Shown here in pieces: positions 1 through 6,039 of a stretch of DNA of 10,691 nucleotides (its first letter is position 1; each line of letters starts with the position of its first letter). A program made the position numbers and the translations under genes. This DNA comes from Vulcanimicrobiota bacterium (lineage in GTDB: Bacteria; Vulcanimicrobiota; Vulcanimicrobiia; Vulcanimicrobiales; Vulcanimicrobiaceae). Location: positions 1 to 10,691 of the forward strand of contig PMUE01000176.1 in assembly GCA_003167055.1 (NCBI GenBank), given 5' to 3'. The notes under the pieces are model-generated. The model was given only the letters and a program-made list of their open reading frames with translations, had not been told where the DNA came from and ran no database searches.

Positions 1-491
1 TCGTCGAGCAGCAGCACCGGCGTGTCCTGCGCGAGACCCATCGCGATCCACACGCGTTGGCGTTCACCGCTCGAGAGGGTCGTGAAAAGCCGTTGCGCCT
101 CCACTTCGAGATGGACGGCGTGCAAGGCGCGTTCGATTGCCGTGTCGTCATCGGCGTTTTCGCGCCACTCCCACCACGGATGATGCGGATACCGGCCTAT
201 GGCGATCACGTCGCGCACGCGCAGCGTTTCGAGCATCGCGTCGTCGCTGGTGACAAAGGCGATCGCACGCGCCCGTGCGTTGGGCGAGAGCGCGTGCAGC
301 GGCATGCCGTCAAGGGCGATTGTTCCATGAATTACCGGTCGCATGCCGCAGATCGCTCGGAGCAAGGTGGTCTTGCCGACACCGTTGGGACCGAGGACGG
401 CGACGAATTCGCCCGGCTCGAAGCGCGCGTCGATATCGTGCACGAGCGTGCGCTGCGCGACCCCGATCGCAACGGATTCAAGCGATATCAC
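1..491 (-). CDS. btuD: B12/iron-complex ABC transporter ATPase (BtuD/FecE type), 3' part outside window
   Basis: ATP-hydrolysing subunit of the importer whose permease is the gene just upstream; it would act on the cytoplasmic face of the inner membrane and power cobalamin uptake. Translated from GTG at 491, 163 codons are visible. Walker A GPNGVGKTT is at residues 34-42, the ABC signature LSSGE at 139-143 (variant of LSGGQ), and Walker B VLLLD at 159-163, where the window ends. The Q-loop position reads FVTSDD (79-84), so the usual Gln is absent; a VxQ-to-VLT/VTS change is, as I recall, tolerated in some FecE-like subfamilies. IGRYPHHPWW (98-107) is typical of the siderophore/B12 subgroup. 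The start overlaps the permease stop by 4 bp (GTGA), indicating translational coupling. B12 rather than iron is inferred from the riboswitch, btuB, btuF and cobU nearby. Confidence 0.93.
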   Translation of the reverse strand, partial: MISLESVAIGVAQRTLVHDIDARFEPGEFVAVLGPNGVGKTTLLRAICGMRPVIHGTIALDGMPLHALSPNARARAIAFVTSDDAMLETLRVRDVIAIGRYPHHPWWEWRENADDDTAIERALHAVHLEVEAQRLFTTLSSGERQRVWIAMGLAQDTPVLLLD

Positions 492-1471
492 GCCGGCCGT
501 TCCTGTTGCAGATAGAGATAGAGGAAAGCTGGTACGCCGATGAACGCAAGCAGCACGCCGATCGGCAATTCGGACGGTGCCACGACGCTGCGCGCGATGG
601 CATCGGCGAGCGCGCACAACGCGGCGCCGCAGAGCGCGCACGCCGGCAGCAGCACAATCGCGCGTGTTCCCACGAGCCGCCGTGCCACGTGTGGCACGAT
701 GAGGCCGATGAAGCCGATCATACCGGCGAGTGCTACCCCGGCCGATGCGAGCAGCGACGTCGAGGCGAGTATGAGCCACTGTGCACGATCGACGTCGACG
801 CCGACCGTACGAGCGCGCACGTCGCCCACGCGCAGCGCATCCAGTGCAGGGGCGGCGAGCACCGCGAGGACCGCGCCTGCAACGAGATACGGCGTCGCAA
901 AGAGCAGGTCGTTCCAGCCGCGACCGGCCATCGATCCGGCGAGCCAGGCGAGGATCGACTGCGCCGCGTCGAGTGAGTTCGAACGGGCGATCGCAAACGC
1001 CACGACCGCGGAAAAAAGCGCTGAGACCGAGATGCCGGCTAGGATCAATCGATTGGGATCGACGCCGCTGCCGCGCCGCGCGAGTGACGCCACGAGCACC
1101 GCGGTAAGCAACCCGGCGATAAACCCGAGCGCAGGAAGATACGGCACCGCGATGCCCCCAAGGACGGCGAGGGCAATCGCAGCCGCCGCGCCCGCACTTA
1201 CGCCGGTGAGGTAGGGATCGACGAGCGGATTGCGCAGCATGCCTTGCAGCAACGCACCGCCGATCGCCAGCGCCGCGCCGACAACGGCGGCGATCGCTAC
1301 GCGCGGCATGCGCAGCTGCCAGACGATCGTCGTAATGTCGTCGTGCGTATGCGGGTGCAACAGCGCCCCGAGAATGGTATTCGGAGCGACGGCGCTCCCG
1401 CCGGCGAGGAGACTCACGCCGCACGCGATCAACGTGAACACGAGGATCGCCGGCAGGCGCAATGCCTTCAT
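488..1471 (-). CDS. btuC: Cobalamin ABC transporter permease (FecCD/BtuC family)
   Basis: Inner-membrane permease subunit of a type II ABC importer, predicted to form a homodimeric channel that takes substrate from BtuF and couples to the BtuD ATPase. The 327-residue product has the family's usual length (about 320-350) and roughly ten hydrophobic segments. Hallmarks are LRMPR near residues 53-57, the segment with LLQGMLRNPLVDPYLTG at 74-90, GMIGFIGLIVPHVARRLVG at 240-258 (the cytoplasmic coupling region) and ELPIGVLLAFIGVPAF near 301-316. ATG at 1471 lies 1 bp beyond the btuB stop (1475-1473) and no convincing Shine-Dalgarno precedes it, so it is probably translated by coupling within the riboswitch-controlled btuB-btuC-btuD operon. 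FecCD permeases cannot be split by substrate from sequence alone; the B12 call rests on context. Confidence 0.94.
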   Translation of the reverse strand: MKALRLPAILVFTLIACGVSLLAGGSAVAPNTILGALLHPHTHDDITTIVWQLRMPRVAIAAVVGAALAIGGALLQGMLRNPLVDPYLTGVSAGAAAAIALAVLGGIAVPYLPALGFIAGLLTAVLVASLARRGSGVDPNRLILAGISVSALFSAVVAFAIARSNSLDAAQSILAWLAGSMAGRGWNDLLFATPYLVAGAVLAVLAAPALDALRVGDVRARTVGVDVDRAQWLILASTSLLASAGVALAGMIGFIGLIVPHVARRLVGTRAIVLLPACALCGAALCALADAIARSVVAPSELPIGVLLAFIGVPAFLYLYLQQERPA

Positions 1472-1472
1472 G

Positions 1473-3326
1473 CTATTTAGCGGTCAACTCGACGGCAAAC
1501 GTGCGTCCGGGCATCGGGTAACCGCTGACTTCGGCGTAGCGTTCGTTGCCGAGATTGTAGCCGCGCAATGTGAGCAGCATCTTCGGGGCGAGGCGAAAGC
1601 TCGCGTAGGCCGTTAAATCGCTGTACGCCACCGGCTGATAAAACAATGGTTGGGTGGGATCGACCGCGCCACGCGCGCCGACGGCGCGCTCGCTGATTCC
1701 AGCTTCGCTGAGCCAGCCGCGCGAGCCGTCGCGGTAGACCAGTCCGAGATTGACGCTGAACACCGGATCGTCCGGCAGGCGCGTCTGCGCGTCGAGGTCC
1801 TGCGCGAGATAGAGATCGGTCGCGTTGAGGGTGGCGCTGATGCCGTGCAGCGGCTGCGTGCGCGCATCGAACGTCAGGCCCTCGATATGCGCATGATCCA
1901 CATTCTCGGGGAGGTAGTTGTTCGTGGGATCGGCCACGATCAGCTCGCGCGTATAGTTGTCGAACCATCCGAGCGCGACGCCGCCGAGCACGCGATCGTC
2001 AGCGAGCGTCAGATCGCCGACCTTCGCGCGTTCGGGAACCAGATCGGGATTACCGTAAAATGGAAAGTAGAGTTCGCTTGCGTTTGGGGCACGAAAAGCG
2101 GTTGCGGCGTTGGCCCGCAGCGTGAGTGCGCTCGAGAGGTTAAAGCGCGCACCGATCGAGGGCGAGAACTCACCGCCGAGGGTGCCGTCGCGTTCACCGC
2201 GCAACCCGGCATAGAACTCGTCGTGCGTGCCGATCCAGGTTTGTTGAACGTAGGCCGCGCTTTGCACTAACGCATTGGTGCTGATGTCTCCATCGCCGTC
2301 GTCCCCGCGGACGAAGCCGCGCGACAGATCGACGCCGTAGATCGTGCGCTCACTGCTGCCATTGATCACGTCGCGCAAGCTCAGACCGGAGCGCACTTCG
2401 GTGTCGAGTGATGCCGTGTTTTGAAAGCAGTTTGCATCAATTGCGATGTTGCAATCGAACACGATCTGCTGACGCGCTGCATCGAACGCCACACTGGCAT
2501 TGGATTGGGCGCGGTGCAGCGACAGCGTCAGCACGCCGTCTTCGTTGACATCGTCCTCGTAGCTGGTGGCGGAGAAGTCCGGAAACGGCCCGTCGACGCC
2601 GACGTTGTCGCTTTCGAGCGAGGTGCGTAGCGAAACATCGAGTGCGCCCAGCGCGTGATCGAAGCCGTAGCGCGCGGTCGTGCCTTGGTAGGGGCTATTG
2701 CGCGTGGTGGGATTCGGAATCCCGTTGGCCGAGCTCGGCGGCAACGAATAGCCTTCGGTCGCGACGACGCGATCGAAGGTAAACCCCGCACCTTGCGCAT
2801 GCAATTCGGTATCGTTGAATGTGCCGTAGCGCAGCGTTGCCGTAACCGGTGTCGCACCGTCGGTGATGACGTTGATGATCCCGCCGATCGCACCGGTACC
2901 GTAGAGCGTCGATCCGCCGCCTTCGACGACTTCGATACGTGCGATTCCGGCGGTGGAGAGCGTTCCCAGTTCAACCGAATCGGCGAGACCGCCGGGTGCA
3001 GGCTGACCGTCGATGAGCACCAGCACCTGCGCGGAACTCGTCCCGCGAATGCCGTAGTCAACTTGCGTGCCGATCGGGCCATACGCAGCGATCTCGACGC
3101 CGGGCACGTTTGTCAGTGCATCGGCGACGGTCCGATACCCGTTGCGCGCGATGTCGGCAGCGCTCACGACGTAGGTCGTTCGCACGCTGTTGCGCAGCGT
3201 TTCATCGGTGCGATCCGACGTGACGACGTGCGCGATCTGCGGCAGCGCCGATGGCGAGGGACTGGGTGATGGGGAGAAAGCAACCGTAGCAGCTGCGAGC
3301 ACGCGCAGCGCGGTAAATGCGAACAT
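1473..3326 (-). CDS. btuB: TonB-dependent vitamin B12 receptor (BtuB-like)
   Basis: Outer-membrane gated beta-barrel predicted to bind cobalamin at the surface and pass it to the periplasm using TonB energy. I place the start at ATG 3326, giving 617 residues, because it opens a signal peptide (residues 1 to about 29) and has AAGGAAGG six bases upstream at 3340-3333; a longer frame to 3578 would translate the riboswitch. A (Ser-Pro)n stretch follows the hydrophobic core. The plug domain covers roughly residues 48-155, with IRGTSSAQVLVLIDGQP and the IEVVEGGGSTLYGTGAIGG segment typical of TonB receptors. The remainder is the barrel, including FRAPNASELYFP and a late RGYNLGNERY motif. The protein ends in TFAVELTAK rather than the usual terminal aromatic. 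It heads the btuBCD operon behind the cobalamin riboswitch. Confidence 0.93.
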   Translation of the reverse strand: MFAFTALRVLAAATVAFSPSPSPSPSALPQIAHVVTSDRTDETLRNSVRTTYVVSAADIARNGYRTVADALTNVPGVEIAAYGPIGTQVDYGIRGTSSAQVLVLIDGQPAPGGLADSVELGTLSTAGIARIEVVEGGGSTLYGTGAIGGIINVITDGATPVTATLRYGTFNDTELHAQGAGFTFDRVVATEGYSLPPSSANGIPNPTTRNSPYQGTTARYGFDHALGALDVSLRTSLESDNVGVDGPFPDFSATSYEDDVNEDGVLTLSLHRAQSNASVAFDAARQQIVFDCNIAIDANCFQNTASLDTEVRSGLSLRDVINGSSERTIYGVDLSRGFVRGDDGDGDISTNALVQSAAYVQQTWIGTHDEFYAGLRGERDGTLGGEFSPSIGARFNLSSALTLRANAATAFRAPNASELYFPFYGNPDLVPERAKVGDLTLADDRVLGGVALGWFDNYTRELIVADPTNNYLPENVDHAHIEGLTFDARTQPLHGISATLNATDLYLAQDLDAQTRLPDDPVFSVNLGLVYRDGSRGWLSEAGISERAVGARGAVDPTQPLFYQPVAYSDLTAYASFRLAPKMLLTLRGYNLGNERYAEVSGYPMPGRTFAVELTAK

Positions 3327-3372
3327 GGCAAGCCTTCCTTTTCGCGAGGAATGGGTGATGCAAAGGGCTTGC
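3327..3372 (-). promoter_or_regulatory. Riboswitch expression platform sequestering the btuB ribosome binding site
   Basis: Directly after the B12 box region, TTCCT (3351-3347) pairs with AGGAA (3339-3335), covering the core of the btuB Shine-Dalgarno AAGGAAGG (3340-3333). GCAAGCC (3372-3366) is perfectly complementary to GGCTTGC (3334-3328), which stacks directly beneath that hairpin and runs to 2 nt before the ATG. The hairpin loop contains GCGAAA (3345-3340), the exact complement of TTTCGC (3445-3440) in the aptamer loop between GGGGAGCC and GCCACTG. This matches the L5-L13 kissing-loop design. No poly-U tract follows, so control is inferred to be translational rather than by termination. 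Confidence 0.82.
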
Positions 3373-3525
3373 GGCGATATCCTGACTTGCGGATCGTAGC
3401 GATGTTCCGGGCCTTCCCACTCGCTTCTGAGCAGTGGCGGCGAAACGGCTCCCCGCATACAGTGGCGCGACCGTGCCGGCATCTCACCGGCTTCCCGCGC
3501 ACAAACCTCAAGGCGCCGGTTTAAA
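3371..3525 (-). promoter_or_regulatory. Cobalamin (AdoCbl-type) riboswitch aptamer
   Basis: On the minus strand, in the leader of btuB, the conserved cobalamin-riboswitch blocks appear in order: GGGAAG (3496-3491); a P4-type hairpin GCCGG/CCGGC (3491-3487 with 3479-3475) closing a T-loop-like TGAGATG; CCACTGT (3465-3459); GGGGAGCC (3454-3447); GCCACTG (3438-3432); GGGAAGGC (3418-3411); and a B12 box AGTCAGGATATC (3387-3376). GGCG (3517-3514) can pair with CGCC (3376-3373) to close the aptamer. The outer 5' boundary is approximate. It should sense intracellular cobalamin and repress btuBCD. Confidence 0.95.
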
Positions 3526-3563
3526 GAGGCGCGTCTCATCACCTGCCGCGAAGGGGCTGACCT

Positions 3564-4385
3564 ATGCTGCTTTTGCACTTGCTGCTGGCGCTGCGTATCG
3601 TGACGCTTCTGCCCTCATTCGCGGAAGACGTTTGCTCGATCGGCGCGTGCGCGCAACTGGTCGGCGTCTCGAAGTTTTCGGGCGACGTGCCCAACGCGTC
3701 GTCGAAGACCGTCGTGGCGGATTTCACGAGCGTCGATACCGAACGAATTATCGCGTTGCACCCCGACGTGGTTGCGGCCACTCCGTCGCAAATGCGCTTG
3801 GTTGCTCCGCTTCAGCGCGCGGGAATTCGCGTGGTGTTCATCCACGCCGACAGCTACGACGATATCTTCACCGATCTGCAAACGCTCGGGCAACTGACCG
3901 GGCATGTCGCGGAGGCGCAAAACGAAATCCGTGCGCTCAAACGCGAGACCGCGAGACTCAGCGCGACCGTCCCGCACCGCGCCCATCAGCCGTCAGTGTT
4001 TATTGCGCTCGGCACCGGCCCGATTTGGACCATCGGGACGTCGTCGTACATTGGGCGATTGATCGAGCTGGCCGGCGGCCGTGATGCGGCGGCCGATCTG
4101 CCCTCGCCGTGGGGCGAATACAGTGACGAGGCCTTGATACGGGCACAGCCCGATGCAATCGTCGCAGGCGAAGACACGGATATTACCGCCGTGCAGTCGC
4201 GCGAACCGTGGCGGAGCTTGCACGCCGTGCGCGAAGGACACGTGTTCGCTATCAGCGATCCGCGCGTGGAGAATGCACTCTTTCGCCCGGGACCACATTA
4301 TAACGAGGGACTCCGCTGGCTGATCGAACGATTGTCGTCGCTGTCGACACAGACGACCCCGCACGACCACTCGAACCCGAACTGA
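3564..4385 (+). CDS. btuF: Cobalamin-binding protein of the ABC importer (BtuF-like)
   Basis: Substrate-binding protein predicted to capture cobalamin in the periplasm and deliver it to BtuCD. The 273-residue product shows the two-lobed type III binding-protein pattern: RIVTLLPSFAEDVCSIGA (11-28, opening strand and helix), LVGVSKFSGDVP (32-43), the SVDTERIIALHPDVVAATPS segment (56-75), the first-lobe end near VVFIHADS (90-97), a second lobe with WTIGTSSYIGRLIELAGG (155-172), and RPGPHYNEGLRWL (241-253). ATG 3564 is preceded by AAGGGG at 3551-3556, and an in-frame stop at 3558 excludes an earlier start. Oddly, only ten residues (MLLLHLLLAL) precede the mature-like fold, so the export signal is very short and lacks a basic n-region. 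It is divergent from the riboswitch operon; its 3' end overlaps hflX. Confidence 0.9.
   Translation: MLLLHLLLALRIVTLLPSFAEDVCSIGACAQLVGVSKFSGDVPNASSKTVVADFTSVDTERIIALHPDVVAATPSQMRLVAPLQRAGIRVVFIHADSYDDIFTDLQTLGQLTGHVAEAQNEIRALKRETARLSATVPHRAHQPSVFIALGTGPIWTIGTSSYIGRLIELAGGRDAAADLPSPWGEYSDEALIRAQPDAIVAGEDTDITAVQSREPWRSLHAVREGHVFAISDPRVENALFRPGPHYNEGLRWLIERLSSLSTQTTPHDHSNPN
4305..4310 (+). promoter_or_regulatory. Shine-Dalgarno deciding a CTG start for hflX
   Basis: GAGGGA inside the btuF coding region; the GAGG core ends 7 bases before CTG 4316. It is the only well-placed ribosome binding site upstream of the conserved HflX N-terminus and supports a non-ATG start there. Confidence 0.6.
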
Positions 4386-5356
4386 TCGAACTCGAAGCGC
4401 TGGCACGTGCGGCCGGCGCGGAGATCGTCGCGCGCCTCGTGCAGCGGCGCGATCATCTCGACCCAGCGACGCTGGTCGGCAGCGGCAAAGCGCGCGAGAT
4501 CGCCGATTTGGTCAAAGAGCTCGACGCGAAGTTAGTCCTCGTGCTCAACGATCTGCGCCCCCGCCAGCGCAAGAATCTCGAGAAAGTCATCCCCGTGCCG
4601 ATCGCCGATCGCACGATGCTCATCCTCGACGTGTTCGCGCGCCATGCGCGAAGCCGCGAAGGCAAACTGCAGGTCGAGCTCGCGCAGTTGCGCTATCGCC
4701 AATCGAACTTGATCGGCGTCGGCGCGGATCTCTCGCGCCTGGGCGGTGGTATCGGTACACGCGGCCCCGGTGAAACCAAGCTCGAGGTCGATCGTCGCCG
4801 CATTCAAACCCGCATCAGCGTGCTGCGCCGGCAACTCGACGAGGTTCGGCGCCAACGCACGACGCGGCGAAGCGCACCGCGTCACGAGCCGCTCGTCGCG
4901 TTGGTTGGTTACACCAACGTCGGCAAGTCATCGCTGCTCAATGCGCTCGCGCGCAGCGACGTCTTGGTCGCCGATCAACCGTTCGCGACGCTCGATCCCA
5001 CCGTACGGCGCGTGTACCTCGGTCCGGATCAATACGTGCGCGTCGTCGATACGGTCGGATTCATCACCGATTTGCCCAAAGATCTGGTCAACGCGTTCCG
5101 CGCTACGCTGGAAGAACTGCGCGAGGCCGATCTGCTGGTCCATGTGCTCGACGCCTCGAATCCGGATTGGCCGCGCCAACAGGCGGCGGTCGATGCGCAG
5201 CTGCACGACCTTGAACTCGACGCGAAGCCGCGTATCCTTGTTTTCAACAAAATCGACGCCGCCGCCGGGGCGCATCACGACGGATCGATCTCGGTTTCCG
5301 CCTTCACCGGCGCGGGACTCGACGCGCTACGAAATGCGATCGCCCAGTGCGCGTGA
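4316..5356 (+). CDS. hflX: Ribosome-associated GTPase HflX
   Basis: Translational GTPase of the Obg-HflX class that binds the 50S subunit and, in characterised bacteria, splits or rescues stalled ribosomes under stress. In 346-residue numbering: an N-terminal domain with DPATLVGSGK (49-58), the HflX glycine-rich GGGIGTRGPGETK (143-155), a coiled-coil linker, then the G domain with G1 GYTNVGKSS (198-206), switch I FATLDPT (223-229), G3 DTVGF (245-249), G4 NKID (301-304) and G5 SAF (318-320). The first ATG/GTG/TTG in frame is GTG 4439, but the upstream frame reads RTIVVAVDTDD and LIELEALARAAGAEIVARLV, normal HflX N-terminal sequence. CTG 4316, with GAGGGA just upstream, is therefore my chosen start; it overlaps btuF by 70 bp. 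GTG 4439 remains an alternative. The protein ends soon after G5, lacking the longer C-terminal extension of enterobacterial HflX. Confidence 0.93.
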   Translation: MADRTIVVAVDTDDPARPLEPELIELEALARAAGAEIVARLVQRRDHLDPATLVGSGKAREIADLVKELDAKLVLVLNDLRPRQRKNLEKVIPVPIADRTMLILDVFARHARSREGKLQVELAQLRYRQSNLIGVGADLSRLGGGIGTRGPGETKLEVDRRRIQTRISVLRRQLDEVRRQRTTRRSAPRHEPLVALVGYTNVGKSSLLNALARSDVLVADQPFATLDPTVRRVYLGPDQYVRVVDTVGFITDLPKDLVNAFRATLEELREADLLVHVLDASNPDWPRQQAAVDAQLHDLELDAKPRILVFNKIDAAAGAHHDGSISVSAFTGAGLDALRNAIAQCA

Positions 5357-6039
5357 TTCTCGTCGCGTTGTGTGTGCTGGCGTTGTCGTCGTGCGCGCCC
5401 GATTATCCCGACGACCGCTTCGTTGCGCTGGTGCGCACCATGAGGCCGTCGGTCGTGCTGCTTACGATGCGCGTACCGCCGGAGAAGAAGCGCGACGGCT
5501 ACGACGACGCCTACGGGACAGGCCTGGTGATTGCAAGCGGCGCATGGGGCAGCGATATTCTCACCGTTGCGCACGTCGTCGACGGCGCCTGGGATCTCCA
5601 CGCGACCGTTGGAAATCGTACCAAAGTTCCGGCACGTGTGGTTGCCGTCAACAACGATACCGACGTAGCCTTGGTGCGAACCACGCGCGCGAATCTCCCG
5701 GGCGTGCATCTGGGCAACGTCTCCGACTTGCACGACGAGATCGGACGCGACGTCGGCTTACTCGGCTATCCGATTCCCGACGAGTTCCAGGACGAGCAAC
5801 TCGGGCTTGCGACCTCGCTGAACACGGGACGGCTGTCTTCGGTTCGCAACGACGCGCTCGAGGTAACATTGCCGATCGTGCCGGGCGAGAGCGGCGGTCC
5901 GATTTTCTTGATCGATAGCGGCCAGATCATCGGACTGGCCGATTCGCGCTTCGACGACGAACGCTCGATCGGGTTTGCCGTGCCGCTCGGCGACGTGCTG
6001 CATTTTCTGCACAAGATCGATCGCGATCACGGCTTCTGA
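5347..6039 (+). CDS. Trypsin-like serine protease with lipoprotein signal
   Basis: Predicted envelope-anchored S1-family (HtrA/DegP-like catalytic fold) endopeptidase of 230 residues. The N-terminus MRVILVALCVLALSSC is a short lipoprotein signal with lipobox LSSC, so Cys16 would be lipidated. The catalytic triad is visible as His76 in LTVAHVV, Asp106 in NNDTDVAL, and Ser172 in PGESGGPIF (169-177). There is no PDZ domain; the protein ends soon after the last protease strand, so it is a minimal protease rather than a DegP chaperone-protease. GTG 5347 overlaps the hflX end by 10 bp; GTG 5353 (4-bp GTGA overlap) is an alternative, but the Arg2 kept by 5347 suits a signal peptide. Co-translation with hflX suggests a stress or quality-control role, which is inference. 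Substrate unknown. Confidence 0.88.
   Translation: MRVILVALCVLALSSCAPDYPDDRFVALVRTMRPSVVLLTMRVPPEKKRDGYDDAYGTGLVIASGAWGSDILTVAHVVDGAWDLHATVGNRTKVPARVVAVNNDTDVALVRTTRANLPGVHLGNVSDLHDEIGRDVGLLGYPIPDEFQDEQLGLATSLNTGRLSSVRNDALEVTLPIVPGESGGPIFLIDSGQIIGLADSRFDDERSIGFAVPLGDVLHFLHKIDRDHGF

Noticed and set aside
275..1214. Long plus-strand open frames antisense to btuC and btuD
   Set aside because: Arg/Ala-rich products typical of shadow frames in high-GC DNA; the minus strand carries clear FecCD and ABC ATPase motifs.
1650..2270. Plus-strand frames within btuB
   Set aside because: No recognisable motif and no ribosome binding site; the opposite strand encodes continuous TonB-receptor sequence.
3327..3578. 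N-terminal extension of btuB by 84 residues in the same open frame
   Set aside because: It would translate the riboswitch, lacks exported-protein features, and would place the signal peptide internally. ATG 3326 has a strong Shine-Dalgarno and opens a signal sequence.
3541..3620. A sigma70-like promoter for btuBCD on the minus strand (CATAGGT as a -10)
   Set aside because: No acceptable -35 at the right distance and the consensus is unknown for this lineage; too weak to list.
4746..5918. 390-residue plus-strand frame overlapping hflX and the protease
   Set aside because: Arg/Ser-rich shadow crossing two genes with clear catalytic motifs.
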